Shown here piece after piece: positions 26,637 to 35,260 of a stretch of DNA of 64,000 nt (positions within the stretch are counted from its first letter, which is position 1; every line of letters starts with the position of its first letter). The translations under genes were made by a program, and so were the position numbers. The notes under the pieces are model-generated. The model was not told the origin of the DNA and made no database searches. It worked only from the letters and a program-made list of their open reading frames with translations. Origin of the DNA: an uncultured bacterium (lineage in GTDB: Bacteria > Desulfobacterota_D > UBA1144); assembly GCA_913050325.1 (NCBI GenBank), contig CAJWZP010000002.1:1-64000 (forward strand). The letters run 5' to 3'.

Positions 26637-27837
26637 AATCTTCTATAAAGCTATCTATGGTTTTATGAAGTCTTTTAAACATTGCATCTGTCATGCCATG
26701 GTGAACAGGCAATAGAACTCCTTTTTTCATTACGTTATCTGAATTTGGTAACTCTTTAAGTTTTCCTTTGTATATAACATTTTTCATCATCGGTTGTCTG
26801 AGAATATTTCCTGTAAAAACTACTCTTGTTTGAATGTTTTGTTTTTCCAAATATATTTGAAAGTCTTTTCTTGAAAAAGGTGCATTTTCCTTTATTAATA
26901 CTGGAAAAGCCAACCAGGCAGTACTAGCATTTTTTATTTCTTCAGGGTTGGTAAAATATTTCTCATATTTTTTAAAAAAATTACATTGTTTTATAAAATT
27001 TTTTTGTCTAATCTTGATATTTTTATTTAAATTTTTTAATTGAACAAGTCCAAAAGCCGCACCAATCTCACTTCCTTCTAAGTTGTAACCAATAGTTTCA
27101 AAAACAAATTTAGCATCATAATCAATCTTTCCTAGTTTGATGTTAAATCTATTTTCAATTGCTTCACTTTTTTCATCAAATAGCGATGAACTTCTACCCC
27201 ATGATCTAAGCAATTTTGCCCTCTCAATAGCTTTTTTGTTATTTAACGTAAGTGCCCCACCATTCCCTGCACAGTTAATAATATGTGATCCATAAAAACT
27301 AGTAATAGACATGTCTGAATAATGTCCAGATGAAACACCATTGATTTTGGCTCCTAATGTATCTGCGGAATCTTCAATAACTAATAAATTATGTTTATTT
27401 GCAATTTTTCTTATTAATTTCCAATCACACAAATTACCCATAAGGTTAGGAGCTAATATAGCAGCAGTTTTTTTTGTAATTTTTTTTTCAATTAAATTAG
27501 CGTTAATACAAAATGTATTTGGTTCAACGTCAACAAATACAGGTACTAAATCATTTTTTACTAAACACCCTACACTGGTACTAAAAGTCAGGGCAGGGGT
27601 AATAACCTCACTTTTCTTTGGTATGCCTAAGGCTTCTATTCCAATATATAATGCTGATGATCCTGAATTTACAAAAAGACCATATTTTTTATTAAATAAA
27701 TTTGCTATTTTTGATTCAAATTTTCGTGCGTTTTTACCCATCTGTGTTGAACGATTAAGGCATTTAACAACAGCATCAATCTCTTCTTTACCATAAACAG
27801 TTTTAGCATAAGATATATTTTCTTGTTTCAATTTCAT
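26629..27837 (-). CDS. rfbH: RfbH-like PLP/PMP-dependent 3-dehydrase of the DegT family
   Basis: The fold is that of DegT/DnrJ/EryC1 sugar aminotransferases, but the PLP-binding lysine is replaced: SFYGSH places histidine 185 at that position, as in the CDP-6-deoxyhexulose 3-dehydrase E1 (RfbH/DdhC) and ColD. These enzymes remove the C3 hydroxyl from 4-keto-6-deoxy sugars. E1 also has a [2Fe-2S] cluster held by closely spaced cysteines; here the matching stretch between residues 205 and 260 has no cysteine. It therefore may work without the iron-sulfur and reductase partner, more like ColD. The neighbouring rfbF and rfbG supply the expected substrate. The call as dehydrase is strong; the electron route is open. 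Confidence 0.8.
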   Translation of the reverse strand: MKLKQENISYAKTVYGKEEIDAVVKCLNRSTQMGKNARKFESKIANLFNKKYGLFVNSGSSALYIGIEALGIPKKSEVITPALTFSTSVGCLVKNDLVPVFVDVEPNTFCINANLIEKKITKKTAAILAPNLMGNLCDWKLIRKIANKHNLLVIEDSADTLGAKINGVSSGHYSDMSITSFYGSHIINCAGNGGALTLNNKKAIERAKLLRSWGRSSSLFDEKSEAIENRFNIKLGKIDYDAKFVFETIGYNLEGSEIGAAFGLVQLKNLNKNIKIRQKNFIKQCNFFKKYEKYFTNPEEIKNASTAWLAFPVLIKENAPFSRKDFQIYLEKQNIQTRVVFTGNILRQPMMKNVIYKGKLKELPNSDNVMKKGVLLPVHHGMTDAMFKRLHKTIDSFIEDFT

Positions 27838-27877
27838 AAATCCTAGAATTAAAAGTGACTGATTTAATTATTACTGA

Positions 27878-30800
27878 TTAATTATTAATTTTGAAGAATT
27901 TATTTAATGCAACAATCATCATGGGAGTGAGGAATAGAGTAAAAAATGTTGATATCAAGAGACCTGATAAAATAATTACGGCCAAACCTTTATATAGTTC
28001 TGAACCTAAACTAGGAATTAGTGCTAATGGTAGAAGCCCAAAAGAGGTTGTGAAAGTAGTCATAAATATAGGTCTTACTCTTTGTTTTACAGCTAATAAA
28101 ACTGATTTTGTAGGCATAATTCCATTTCTAATATTATTTAATGATTTGTATACAATTAAAATTGAATTATTAACAACAATTCCTAATAGAATTATAAAGC
28201 CCAGCATTGATAGCATATTTAATGGTTCATAAATAAATATATTTAAAATTTTTAAACCATAAATTCCTGCAAGTGATGATAAAGGAACAATGGTCAAAAC
28301 AATTAAAGGATAAATAAAACTTTGAAATAAAGAACTTAGTAAGAAAAAACTAATCAATAATGCGTATATGAAATTTTTAGAAAGTGATGATTTTGCTTCC
28401 TTTAGCTTTCCGATAATACCTTCGATTGAAATAGTAATATTTTTATTGCCAATAAATGATTTAATATTTTCTTGATTGATGAAGGCATTAATTTCTTCAA
28501 CAGCGTTTTCAATATTTGTTTTTTCATCTGGTGAAATTTGTAATTTAATAGTTCTAAGTCTTTCAACATGATTAATCTGTTGAGGAGAATTCATTATTGA
28601 AATTTTTGATATTGAGCTGAGAGGAAAAATTTTATCATCATAATAAATAAACCTAGTATTTAACATGTTTGAAGATAAATCCGAGGGCTTATTGGCTCTT
28701 AGTCTAATATCAATTTCTCTTCCATTGTCATTAAATTTACTTATTTTAGCGCCATCTAAAATAATATTTGTTATCAATCCCAAGTCTTTTGTGGTCATAT
28801 TTACTTCTTGTAGCTTTAATGTCTGAGGTTTGATAATAATTTCTGGATTTGTATTACTAAGACTAGGTCTAGGTCTTATTTGATAATTAGGATATTCGTT
28901 CGTTAGTTTTGAAAATATAATCTGAGATAATTCAACAATACTTTCATAGTCTGAACCTTGAATGTTTATATCAATTGATCTTCTTTCACCTATTGATCTA
29001 CTAAACAAACTAGATTGATTAACAATATTTATAAAGCCAGGAAATCCCGAGGCTGCTGCTTTAAGAGGATTTTTTAATTGTTTAATATTTTTTGGATTTT
29101 TTGCAACTGCACCCATAAAAACGGATTTTGGTCTTGCAACAAAGAAAAAGTTAGAAATTTTGTCTTCTCCATCATAATCTTTTTGCCAGAACTTTTTAAT
29201 TTTCATTTCTGTTTTTTCACCAATATCTTTAATTTTATTTAAATTGTATCCTTGTGGCGGTATTAATATTGAAATAATTAAATTTCTGTTTCCTTCTGGT
29301 AAATATTCAACTTTCGGAAAGAAAATATATAAAATCAATATAGAAAAAATAAATATCATTGAAATATACAAGAAGATTTTCCTTCCTTGATTTAATATAA
29401 ATTCTAATTTTTCTAAAATAAAACTTATAAATTTTTGAGAGATTAAATCGATTTTTTCAAATATTTTATTTAAAAAAATATTATATAACTTTTTATTATT
29501 CGTACTTTTTGGTATTAATACTCTGGATGCAAGTCCTGGAATAAAAGTTATAGATACAAAAAAACTTATAATTACTGATATTGAAATAGATAATGCTATA
29601 TCTTTAAACAGCTGACCAATTTCAGTTGATAAGAAGAATATTGGAACAAATACTGCAACAGTAGTTAGAGTACTCGCTAAAATGGCACCTGAAACCTCTT
29701 TAGCTCCATCAACAGAAGCTTTCTTAATATCAATCTCACCTTCTTCAATCTTAGAAAAAATATTTTCAAGTACAACAAGTGAATTATCAACAACCATGCC
29801 TACAGCAAAACTAATTCCTGCAAGGCTAATTAAATTAATAGTTCTTCCTAACATTTCAAAGATAATGAAGGAGCTGACGATACTCAAAGGAATTGAAATT
29901 CCAATTATGAGCGTTGACCTGATAGATCTTAGAAAAATATATAGAATTAATATTGCAAGAATTGCACCAAAAATTAAATTTTCTTTTACTGCGGATATGG
30001 AGGAGTCGATGTACGTCGTATCAGAGTAAACATTAGTAAGTATTAATCCTTCTTTATTAAGTATTCCATTGTTTAATTCATCTGTAGCTTTTTTCAGTTC
30101 TTTGAAAATCTCAATTGTATTTGCATTATTTTCTTTAATGACATTTAAAGCTATTGCTCTTTCGCCTAAATGTCTAACAATATAATTCTCATCTTCAAAT
30201 CCAAATGAAATTTGTGAAATATCACTAAGCTTTATGTATTTATCATTTTCTTTTTTAACAATTAAATTCTTTAGGTCTTCAATGTTTGTTAATTCACCTG
30301 TAGTTCTAGCAGTATATTTTCTTTTACCTTCATCAATAAATCCTGAACTTATATCGATATTGTTGTTTTTAATAATTTCAACAATATCTAATAAATTAAT
30401 CTTTGATAATGCTAATTTATTACTATTTATATCAATATGAATTTCTTTTGGTCGCCCACCTCTGACACCTGATTCACCAACTCCTTTGATTCTTTCAAAT
30501 CTTGTTTTTATAAAATCCTCAGCAAAGTTTCTATAATTTGAAATTTCATTATCTTTATCTTTTGTTTTTAAAATGAACCAAGCAATAGGGGATGAGTCAG
30601 ATGAAATTGATTTTATAACAGGTTTATCGGCCTCAGGCGGTAAATCTTTAACTCTTGAGAGTATGTTAGAAACTTTTATTAATGAAGTATTGATATCTTG
30701 ACTCTCTTTTAATTCGAGAGTGATATAGGCTCTATTCTCAATTGATACACTCTCCATTAATTTTAGACCTTCTAAACTTTTCAGTTTATCTTCTTGTCTG

Positions 30801-30994
30801 ATTACGATTTCCCTTTCTATTTCTTCAGGGCTTGCCCCTGACCAGGTAGTCTGAACAGTAATTTCAGATTTATTTACGGTTGGAACAAGTTGGACAGGTA
30901 TTTTATTTAATGAAAAAATTCCAAAAAGAAAAGATAATGAAAAAATAGATATAATTGTAATAAATTTACTAACTGAATAATCAATAATCTTCAT
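27878..30994 (-). CDS. RND efflux transporter, AcrB/HAE1-type inner membrane subunit
   Basis: At 1038 residues with twelve helices and two large periplasmic loops this is a full-length hydrophobe/amphiphile efflux RND pump. The N-terminal SLNKIPVQLVPTV and WSGASPEEIEREI are typical. The fourth helix has GISFAVGMVVDNSLVVLE, so the proton-relay aspartate pair of AcrB is Asp-Asn here, as in several HAE subgroups. It works as a trimer driven by proton flow, with the periplasmic adaptor encoded one base upstream. No TolC-type outer-membrane gene is in the window. Substrate unknown. Confidence 0.92.
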   Translation of the reverse strand: MKIIDYSVSKFITIISIFSLSFLFGIFSLNKIPVQLVPTVNKSEITVQTTWSGASPEEIEREIVIRQEDKLKSLEGLKLMESVSIENRAYITLELKESQDINTSLIKVSNILSRVKDLPPEADKPVIKSISSDSSPIAWFILKTKDKDNEISNYRNFAEDFIKTRFERIKGVGESGVRGGRPKEIHIDINSNKLALSKINLLDIVEIIKNNNIDISSGFIDEGKRKYTARTTGELTNIEDLKNLIVKKENDKYIKLSDISQISFGFEDENYIVRHLGERAIALNVIKENNANTIEIFKELKKATDELNNGILNKEGLILTNVYSDTTYIDSSISAVKENLIFGAILAILILYIFLRSIRSTLIIGISIPLSIVSSFIIFEMLGRTINLISLAGISFAVGMVVDNSLVVLENIFSKIEEGEIDIKKASVDGAKEVSGAILASTLTTVAVFVPIFFLSTEIGQLFKDIALSISISVIISFFVSITFIPGLASRVLIPKSTNNKKLYNIFLNKIFEKIDLISQKFISFILEKLEFILNQGRKIFLYISMIFIFSILILYIFFPKVEYLPEGNRNLIISILIPPQGYNLNKIKDIGEKTEMKIKKFWQKDYDGEDKISNFFFVARPKSVFMGAVAKNPKNIKQLKNPLKAAASGFPGFINIVNQSSLFSRSIGERRSIDINIQGSDYESIVELSQIIFSKLTNEYPNYQIRPRPSLSNTNPEIIIKPQTLKLQEVNMTTKDLGLITNIILDGAKISKFNDNGREIDIRLRANKPSDLSSNMLNTRFIYYDDKIFPLSSISKISIMNSPQQINHVERLRTIKLQISPDEKTNIENAVEEINAFINQENIKSFIGNKNITISIEGIIGKLKEAKSSLSKNFIYALLISFFLLSSLFQSFIYPLIVLTIVPLSSLAGIYGLKILNIFIYEPLNMLSMLGFIILLGIVVNNSILIVYKSLNNIRNGIMPTKSVLLAVKQRVRPIFMTTFTTSFGLLPLALIPSLGSELYKGLAVIILSGLLISTFFTLFLTPMMIVALNKFFKINN

Positions 30995-30995
30995 T

Positions 30996-32039
30996 TCATC
31001 TTTCTATTTTAACAACCTTTACATTTTGTTTTGGAATCAAATTTTCATTACCATCAAGTACAATCAAGTCAGATGCACTTATAGGACCATTTGCAATAAA
31101 ATGTTCGCCGTATAAATCTAGAACTTTAATTTCGATGGGTATAGCTCTTTTATTCTTTATAACATAAATAATTTTTTTATCTTTTTTATTAATAACTGCA
31201 TCTTTATTGATTAAAAAAGAATTTTTTGGTGATTTAATTTTGATATTAACAATTAAATCTTCACCTGGAATAATGGAATTGTTTCTTTCAATGTATACCA
31301 TAGCTAAAAATGTACCAAAAGTATTATCTATTTTTTTAACTATACTAGAAATATAAGAATCAATTTTATTTTCAGTGCCATAATTTATTTCTACAGGGTC
31401 ATTAATATTAATTAGTTCGAAATAAATTTCGGGAATATATAGTTCAACCTCAATTTTTTCATTATCCAAAATTTCAAATATTTTATCACCCTCATCTAAA
31501 TATTGACCTTCATTTATAAATTTTTTACTTATTATTCCATTAAAAGATGCTCTTATATTACAATTTTCCAAATTTATCTTATTGAATTTCATTATTTCAA
31601 GCTGTGAATTAAAGTCAGATAATATAGAATTATGCTCATATAGAACTTCTTCGTATTCTTGATTTGAAATAATTTCTTTTTCTAATAAACCATTGTATCT
31701 TTTTAATTTTGAAGATGATTTTTTAAGATTAGATTCCAAAGAAAATAGTTTCTCTTGTGAGCTGTTGAATAATGCTAAATATTTTGAGTTTTCTATTTTT
31801 GCTATTATTTCATCTTTTTCTATTTTGTTACCTTCATATTTTAAAACTCTTAACACTTTACCTTTTATTTCAGAACTTATAATTGCCTCATTAAATGCTT
31901 TAGCTTTAGCTTCAATCGATATTTTTGTGTTTGATAACTTTTTTATTTTAGTAGCAGATACAATTGTTTCAGCAAATAAATTTAGATTAAGCACTATTAA
32001 AAAAAAATTGAAAAATAAAAATAGTATTTTAATGCTCAT
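30996..32039 (-). CDS. RND efflux periplasmic adaptor (HlyD/MFP family)
   Basis: The 347-residue protein begins with a hydrophobic signal of about 22 residues. It then shows the membrane-fusion-protein layout: a biotinyl-lipoyl half (SSEIKGKVLRVLKYEGNKI), a helical hairpin around residues 85-145, the second lipoyl half (FNGIISKKFINEGQYLDEG) and beta-barrel domains. It would link the RND pump encoded just downstream to an outer-membrane channel. It is the first gene of the pair, with TATACT six bases before the ATG. Confidence 0.9.
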   Translation of the reverse strand: MSIKILFLFFNFFLIVLNLNLFAETIVSATKIKKLSNTKISIEAKAKAFNEAIISSEIKGKVLRVLKYEGNKIEKDEIIAKIENSKYLALFNSSQEKLFSLESNLKKSSSKLKRYNGLLEKEIISNQEYEEVLYEHNSILSDFNSQLEIMKFNKINLENCNIRASFNGIISKKFINEGQYLDEGDKIFEILDNEKIEVELYIPEIYFELININDPVEINYGTENKIDSYISSIVKKIDNTFGTFLAMVYIERNNSIIPGEDLIVNIKIKSPKNSFLINKDAVINKKDKKIIYVIKNKRAIPIEIKVLDLYGEHFIANGPISASDLIVLDGNENLIPKQNVKVVKIER

Positions 32040-32045
32040 TTCAGT

Positions 32046-32051
32046 AGTATA
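32046..32051 (-). promoter_or_regulatory. Candidate -10 box (TATACT) for the RND operon
   Basis: TATACT on the minus strand ends six bases before the ATG at 32039. The gap to the divergent pgpA start is only 47 bases, so the two promoters are packed together. Confidence 0.45.
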
Positions 32052-32086
32052 TCACTATCTTATTTTTTTTGGTTAATTTGAAATAA

Positions 32087-32542
32087 ATGTTACTCATAAA
32101 TTTAAATAAACTAATTTCTACTTTCTTCTTTTTTGGCTATTTTCCCAAATTACCAGGTACTTTTGGTACATTAGGAGGAGTATTTCTATATATATTGATA
32201 TTTCATTATTTTAAAATATCTAATATTCATTTTTTAATTGTGACAATTATTATAATTTTATTATCTATCTATACTTCAGATAAATCTATAAATTTTTTTC
32301 ATAATTCAGATCCAAAAGAGGTAGTCATTGATGAGGTTGCAGGCTTTTTTGTAACTATGTTATTTGTACCGTTTAGTATAGTTAATATAATAATAGGTTT
32401 TTTACTATTTAGACTATTTGATGTTTCTAAATTGTTTTTTGTTAAGAAATTAGAACGCTTGCCTGGAGGTATTGGAATTACAATGGATGATGTAGGTGCA
32501 GGAATAATCTCCAACGTTTTATTACAAATAATGATTTATTAG
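32087..32542 (+). CDS. pgpA: Phosphatidylglycerophosphatase A
   Basis: The 151-residue membrane protein has LPGTFGTLGG near residue 23, DPKEVVIDEVAGFF near residue 71, and FRLFDVSKLFF with PGGIGITMDDVGAG near the end. All are signatures of PgpA. It dephosphorylates phosphatidylglycerol phosphate, the last step of phosphatidylglycerol synthesis in the inner membrane. The small TIGR03643-type gene follows after 13 bases. TAATTT lies seven bases before the ATG. Confidence 0.93.
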   Translation: MLLINLNKLISTFFFFGYFPKLPGTFGTLGGVFLYILIFHYFKISNIHFLIVTIIIILLSIYTSDKSINFFHNSDPKEVVIDEVAGFFVTMLFVPFSIVNIIIGFLLFRLFDVSKLFFVKKLERLPGGIGITMDDVGAGIISNVLLQIMIY

Positions 32543-32555
32543 TTATTTTAAATTC

Positions 32556-32807
32556 ATGAAACTAGAAAAACCTGATATCTCTAGAATAATTGAAATGTGT
32601 TGGGAAGATAGGACACCATTCGAAGCAATTATGGAACTGTATTCTCTTTCTGAAAAAGAAATAATAAGTATTATGAAAACTAACTTAAAGAATAAATCTT
32701 ATATAATTTGGAGAGAAAGAGTTCAAGGCAGAAAAACTAAATTCAGGAAAAAAAATAATTTAAATTATTTACGTCATCAATCTTATGATCATAACAAATA
32801 TAGATAA
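32556..32807 (+). CDS. TIGR03643/DUF2805 family small protein
   Basis: The 83-residue basic protein matches this conserved small family in length and pattern: an N-terminal helical part with MCWEDRTPFEAI and a YSLSEKEII helix, then WRERVQGRKTKF. The first part could be a helix-turn-helix-like fold. Function is not established. It lies downstream of pgpA on the same transcript. Confidence 0.75.
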   Translation: MKLEKPDISRIIEMCWEDRTPFEAIMELYSLSEKEIISIMKTNLKNKSYIIWRERVQGRKTKFRKKNNLNYLRHQSYDHNKYR

Positions 32808-32868
32808 TAATTATGGACAACAAATGTCCAAATCTTGACTAAAAATTTTTATAAATTAACATTGCTAG

Positions 32869-33654
32869 GTGGATATTATTCTATTAGGTTTTATTGCGAG
32901 TGGATTAGCTGGATTAGCAACAGCAGCAGGAGCAATTCCAGTATTTTTTGTAAATAAACTAAGTGAAAAATTTGAAGATGGATCTCTTGGTTTTGCAGCC
33001 GGTGTAATGTTAGCGGCTAGTTTTTTTTCGTTAATAATTCCTGGTTTTAACTTTGCGGTTGAAATGTATGATAGTGAAATTTTTTCCTTAGGAATTGTTA
33101 TTATTGGACTTCTGACTGGAGCTGGAATTATTTGGATTGTAGAGGACAAAGCACCTCATGAGCACTTTGTTTTAGGTCAAACACACGGTGTAGATGAAAA
33201 ATTAAAAGCTAAAATTTCTAAAGTTTGGCTTTTTATTATAGCTATCACTCTTCATAATATGCCAGAAGGTCTAGCCGTTGGCGTTGGCTTTGGTGGAGGT
33301 GATATCGATAATGGTATATCTCTTGCCACAGGAATAGGTTTACAAAATATTCCTGAAGGTTTAGCAGTTGCCTTTTCTTTAAAAGCTATTGGATATAGCA
33401 ATAAAAAAGCTTTTTTAATATCTGCAGCAACAGGATTATTTGAACCTATAATGGGTTTACTCGGTGTTAGTATCGTAACTATTTTTCAACATTTTCTCCC
33501 AGTTGCTTTAGGTTTTGCTGCTGGAGCTATGCTTTTTGTTATTAGCCATGAAATTATTCCAGAATCACACAGTAGGGGGAATGAGAATACAGCTACTGTA
33601 GGATTTATTATTGGTTTAACTGTAATGATGAGCTTAGACATTTTGTTAGGATAA
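32869..33654 (+). CDS. ZIP family divalent metal transporter
   Basis: The 261-residue protein has eight predicted helices. The metal-site motifs of bacterial ZIP proteins are both present: LHNMPEGLAVGVG in helix 4 and LQNIPEGLAVAFS in helix 5, with a late SHEIIPESH. It should import zinc, iron or manganese across the inner membrane. The start must be the GTG at 32869 or later, because a TAG lies directly upstream in frame and the first helix begins at once. Confidence 0.9.
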   Translation: MDIILLGFIASGLAGLATAAGAIPVFFVNKLSEKFEDGSLGFAAGVMLAASFFSLIIPGFNFAVEMYDSEIFSLGIVIIGLLTGAGIIWIVEDKAPHEHFVLGQTHGVDEKLKAKISKVWLFIIAITLHNMPEGLAVGVGFGGGDIDNGISLATGIGLQNIPEGLAVAFSLKAIGYSNKKAFLISAATGLFEPIMGLLGVSIVTIFQHFLPVALGFAAGAMLFVISHEIIPESHSRGNENTATVGFIIGLTVMMSLDILLG

Positions 33655-33656
33655 AG

Positions 33657-34532
33657 TTAATAAGTTCTACTGAGTAAATAATTTAAAAAATTCTTAAAGA
33701 AAGGATTTCTTTTTCCAAAAAAATTATTTTTATTAGTACATTCTATTATTAGATTATTACAAATTTCTATTGCTTTTTTTTGAGAAATCTTACTCATTAA
33801 ATGATTTTTAATAATATCTTTGTTTGTTTTTTTACCAACTTTTTTAGAGGTACTATTTGCATCCAATAAATCATCAGTAATTTGAAAAATTAAACCTAAG
33901 TTTTTTGAATATAATCTTGCTGATTCAATATCATTATTCTTTTTATTTGCCAAAACAAAAGGCGATACTATGCAAAATTCAAATAGCTTTGATGTCTTTA
34001 ATTCATATATTTCTAGTATTTTTTTTCTCTGAAAATTGTTATTAGGTATTTCTAAATCTAATGATTGCCCTTTCGCAAGACCTTTAATCCCAGCTATATC
34101 ACATAATAATTTTATTATTTTAATTTGTTTTTTAATATCTTTTTTAAAATTGGTTTTAGATAGAATTTCAATTGCTAAAGTAAAGATAGAATTACCGGCA
34201 AGTATTGCAACTGCTTCGTTAAATTTTTTATGCGTTGTTGGTTTTCCTCTTCTAATATCATCATTATCCATAACAGGAAGGTCATCGTGAACCAAAGAAT
34301 AGGTATGTACAAGCTCTGCGGCAATTGATATTGCAATTTGATGAGATTTTTTAATCTTTAATAATTTACAAATTTTATTTACTAAATATGGCCTTATTCT
34401 TTTTCCTCCATTTGTTACAGAATATTTAATAGCCTGATCTAAATTATCACTGTTTAGATTATTTTTTAAAAAATTTAGTACTTCCAAATCAAATTTCTTT
34501 TTATTAAGGTCTATTTCTTTAATTAAATTCAT
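33657..34532 (-). CDS. ispA: Polyprenyl diphosphate synthase (farnesyl/geranylgeranyl type)
   Basis: The protein has both aspartate-rich motifs of trans-prenyltransferases, VHDDLPVMDNDDIRRG and ITDDLLDA, plus GGKRIRP near the N-terminus. With the start chosen here it has 291 residues, the usual IspA length. It condenses isopentenyl diphosphate with allylic diphosphates to give C15 or C20 products. The frame could begin at 34595, but that would overlap the divergent gene at 34594 and add an atypical extension. No typical xylulose-phosphate synthase gene lies next to it. Confidence 0.9.
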   Translation of the reverse strand: MNLIKEIDLNKKKFDLEVLNFLKNNLNSDNLDQAIKYSVTNGGKRIRPYLVNKICKLLKIKKSHQIAISIAAELVHTYSLVHDDLPVMDNDDIRRGKPTTHKKFNEAVAILAGNSIFTLAIEILSKTNFKKDIKKQIKIIKLLCDIAGIKGLAKGQSLDLEIPNNNFQRKKILEIYELKTSKLFEFCIVSPFVLANKKNNDIESARLYSKNLGLIFQITDDLLDANSTSKKVGKKTNKDIIKNHLMSKISQKKAIEICNNLIIECTNKNNFFGKRNPFFKNFLNYLLSRTY

Positions 34533-34582
34533 TATTAAGTAACATATCACCATAAAATATTTTTTAAATTGATTTTTTTTGT

Positions 34583-34588
34583 TAGAAT
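34583..34588 (+). promoter_or_regulatory. Candidate -10 box (TAGAAT) for the TPR gene
   Basis: TAGAAT ends five bases before the ATG at 34594, with no Shine-Dalgarno. Confidence 0.4.
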
Positions 34589-34593
34589 AAAGC

Positions 34594-35259
34594 ATGTCAA
34601 ATATTGATGAACTTTTATCAAAAGCCGCAAAACTCCTTCAGGAAGGAAGAATATGGGAATCTTGTAAAGTTTATGATGAAGTTCTTTCTATCGATTCTAA
34701 GTGTGAAGCCGCCCTCCTTAACAAAGCAATAATATCTTTTCGAGACAATAAATATTCTGAAGCACTAGATTTATTATCGAATATTTCAAGTGTTGAAAAA
34801 ATAATTGATACAAAATTAATTGAGGCCAGCTGCTTTTATGAGCTAGGAGATTTATCAAAATCTGAGTCTTGTTATAATGTATTGTCTAGCAGAGTTGATG
34901 GAAATAATGATTTAATTTTTAGAGTTGGATTATCAGCTATGCAGCATGGTTTTTTTTTAAATGCAGCAAAAATTCTTGGTAAGATTGATAAAAAAAAGTC
35001 TTATTCATTTGAAAAAGAATATTATATGGCTCTTTCATATAAAGGTATAGGAGATTTGACTAATGCAATTAAGTGCTTTGGAAATGCAATCAGAGAAAAA
35101 AGTGACTCTTTTCAACTGTATCCAATAATTGCATCAGCGTGTTTTCAGAACAATATGATTGAAGAGGGTGATAAATTAATGAATATTTTAAAAGAGAAAA
35201 ATAATGCTTTCTTTCAGCATGTTGCAGGGATTGTGGCAAGTTATAGAAATAAAAATTAA
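34594..35259 (+). CDS. Tetratricopeptide-repeat protein
   Basis: The 221-residue protein is made almost entirely of TPR-like helical pairs. Repeats are seen at about residues 3-35 (GRIWESCKVYDEVLSID), 38-70 (NKYSEALDLL), 73-105 (GDLSKSESCYNVL) and 140-172 (GDLTNAIKCFGNAI). There is no signal peptide, so it is probably a cytoplasmic scaffold. The partner is unknown. It stands alone between a divergent ispA and a convergent MFS gene. Confidence 0.8.
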   Translation: MSNIDELLSKAAKLLQEGRIWESCKVYDEVLSIDSKCEAALLNKAIISFRDNKYSEALDLLSNISSVEKIIDTKLIEASCFYELGDLSKSESCYNVLSSRVDGNNDLIFRVGLSAMQHGFFLNAAKILGKIDKKKSYSFEKEYYMALSYKGIGDLTNAIKCFGNAIREKSDSFQLYPIIASACFQNNMIEEGDKLMNILKEKNNAFFQHVAGIVASYRNKN

Positions 35260-35260
35260 A

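Noticed and set aside
27341-27796. A 151-residue open frame on the plus strand
   Set aside because: It lies wholly antisense to the RfbH-like gene, which has clear family motifs.
29682-30029. A 115-residue open frame on the plus strand
   Set aside because: It is antisense to the RND transporter in a region with conserved transmembrane motifs.
31693-32076. A 127-residue open frame on the plus strand
   Set aside because: It is antisense to the adaptor gene and its promoter; no family match or translation signal.
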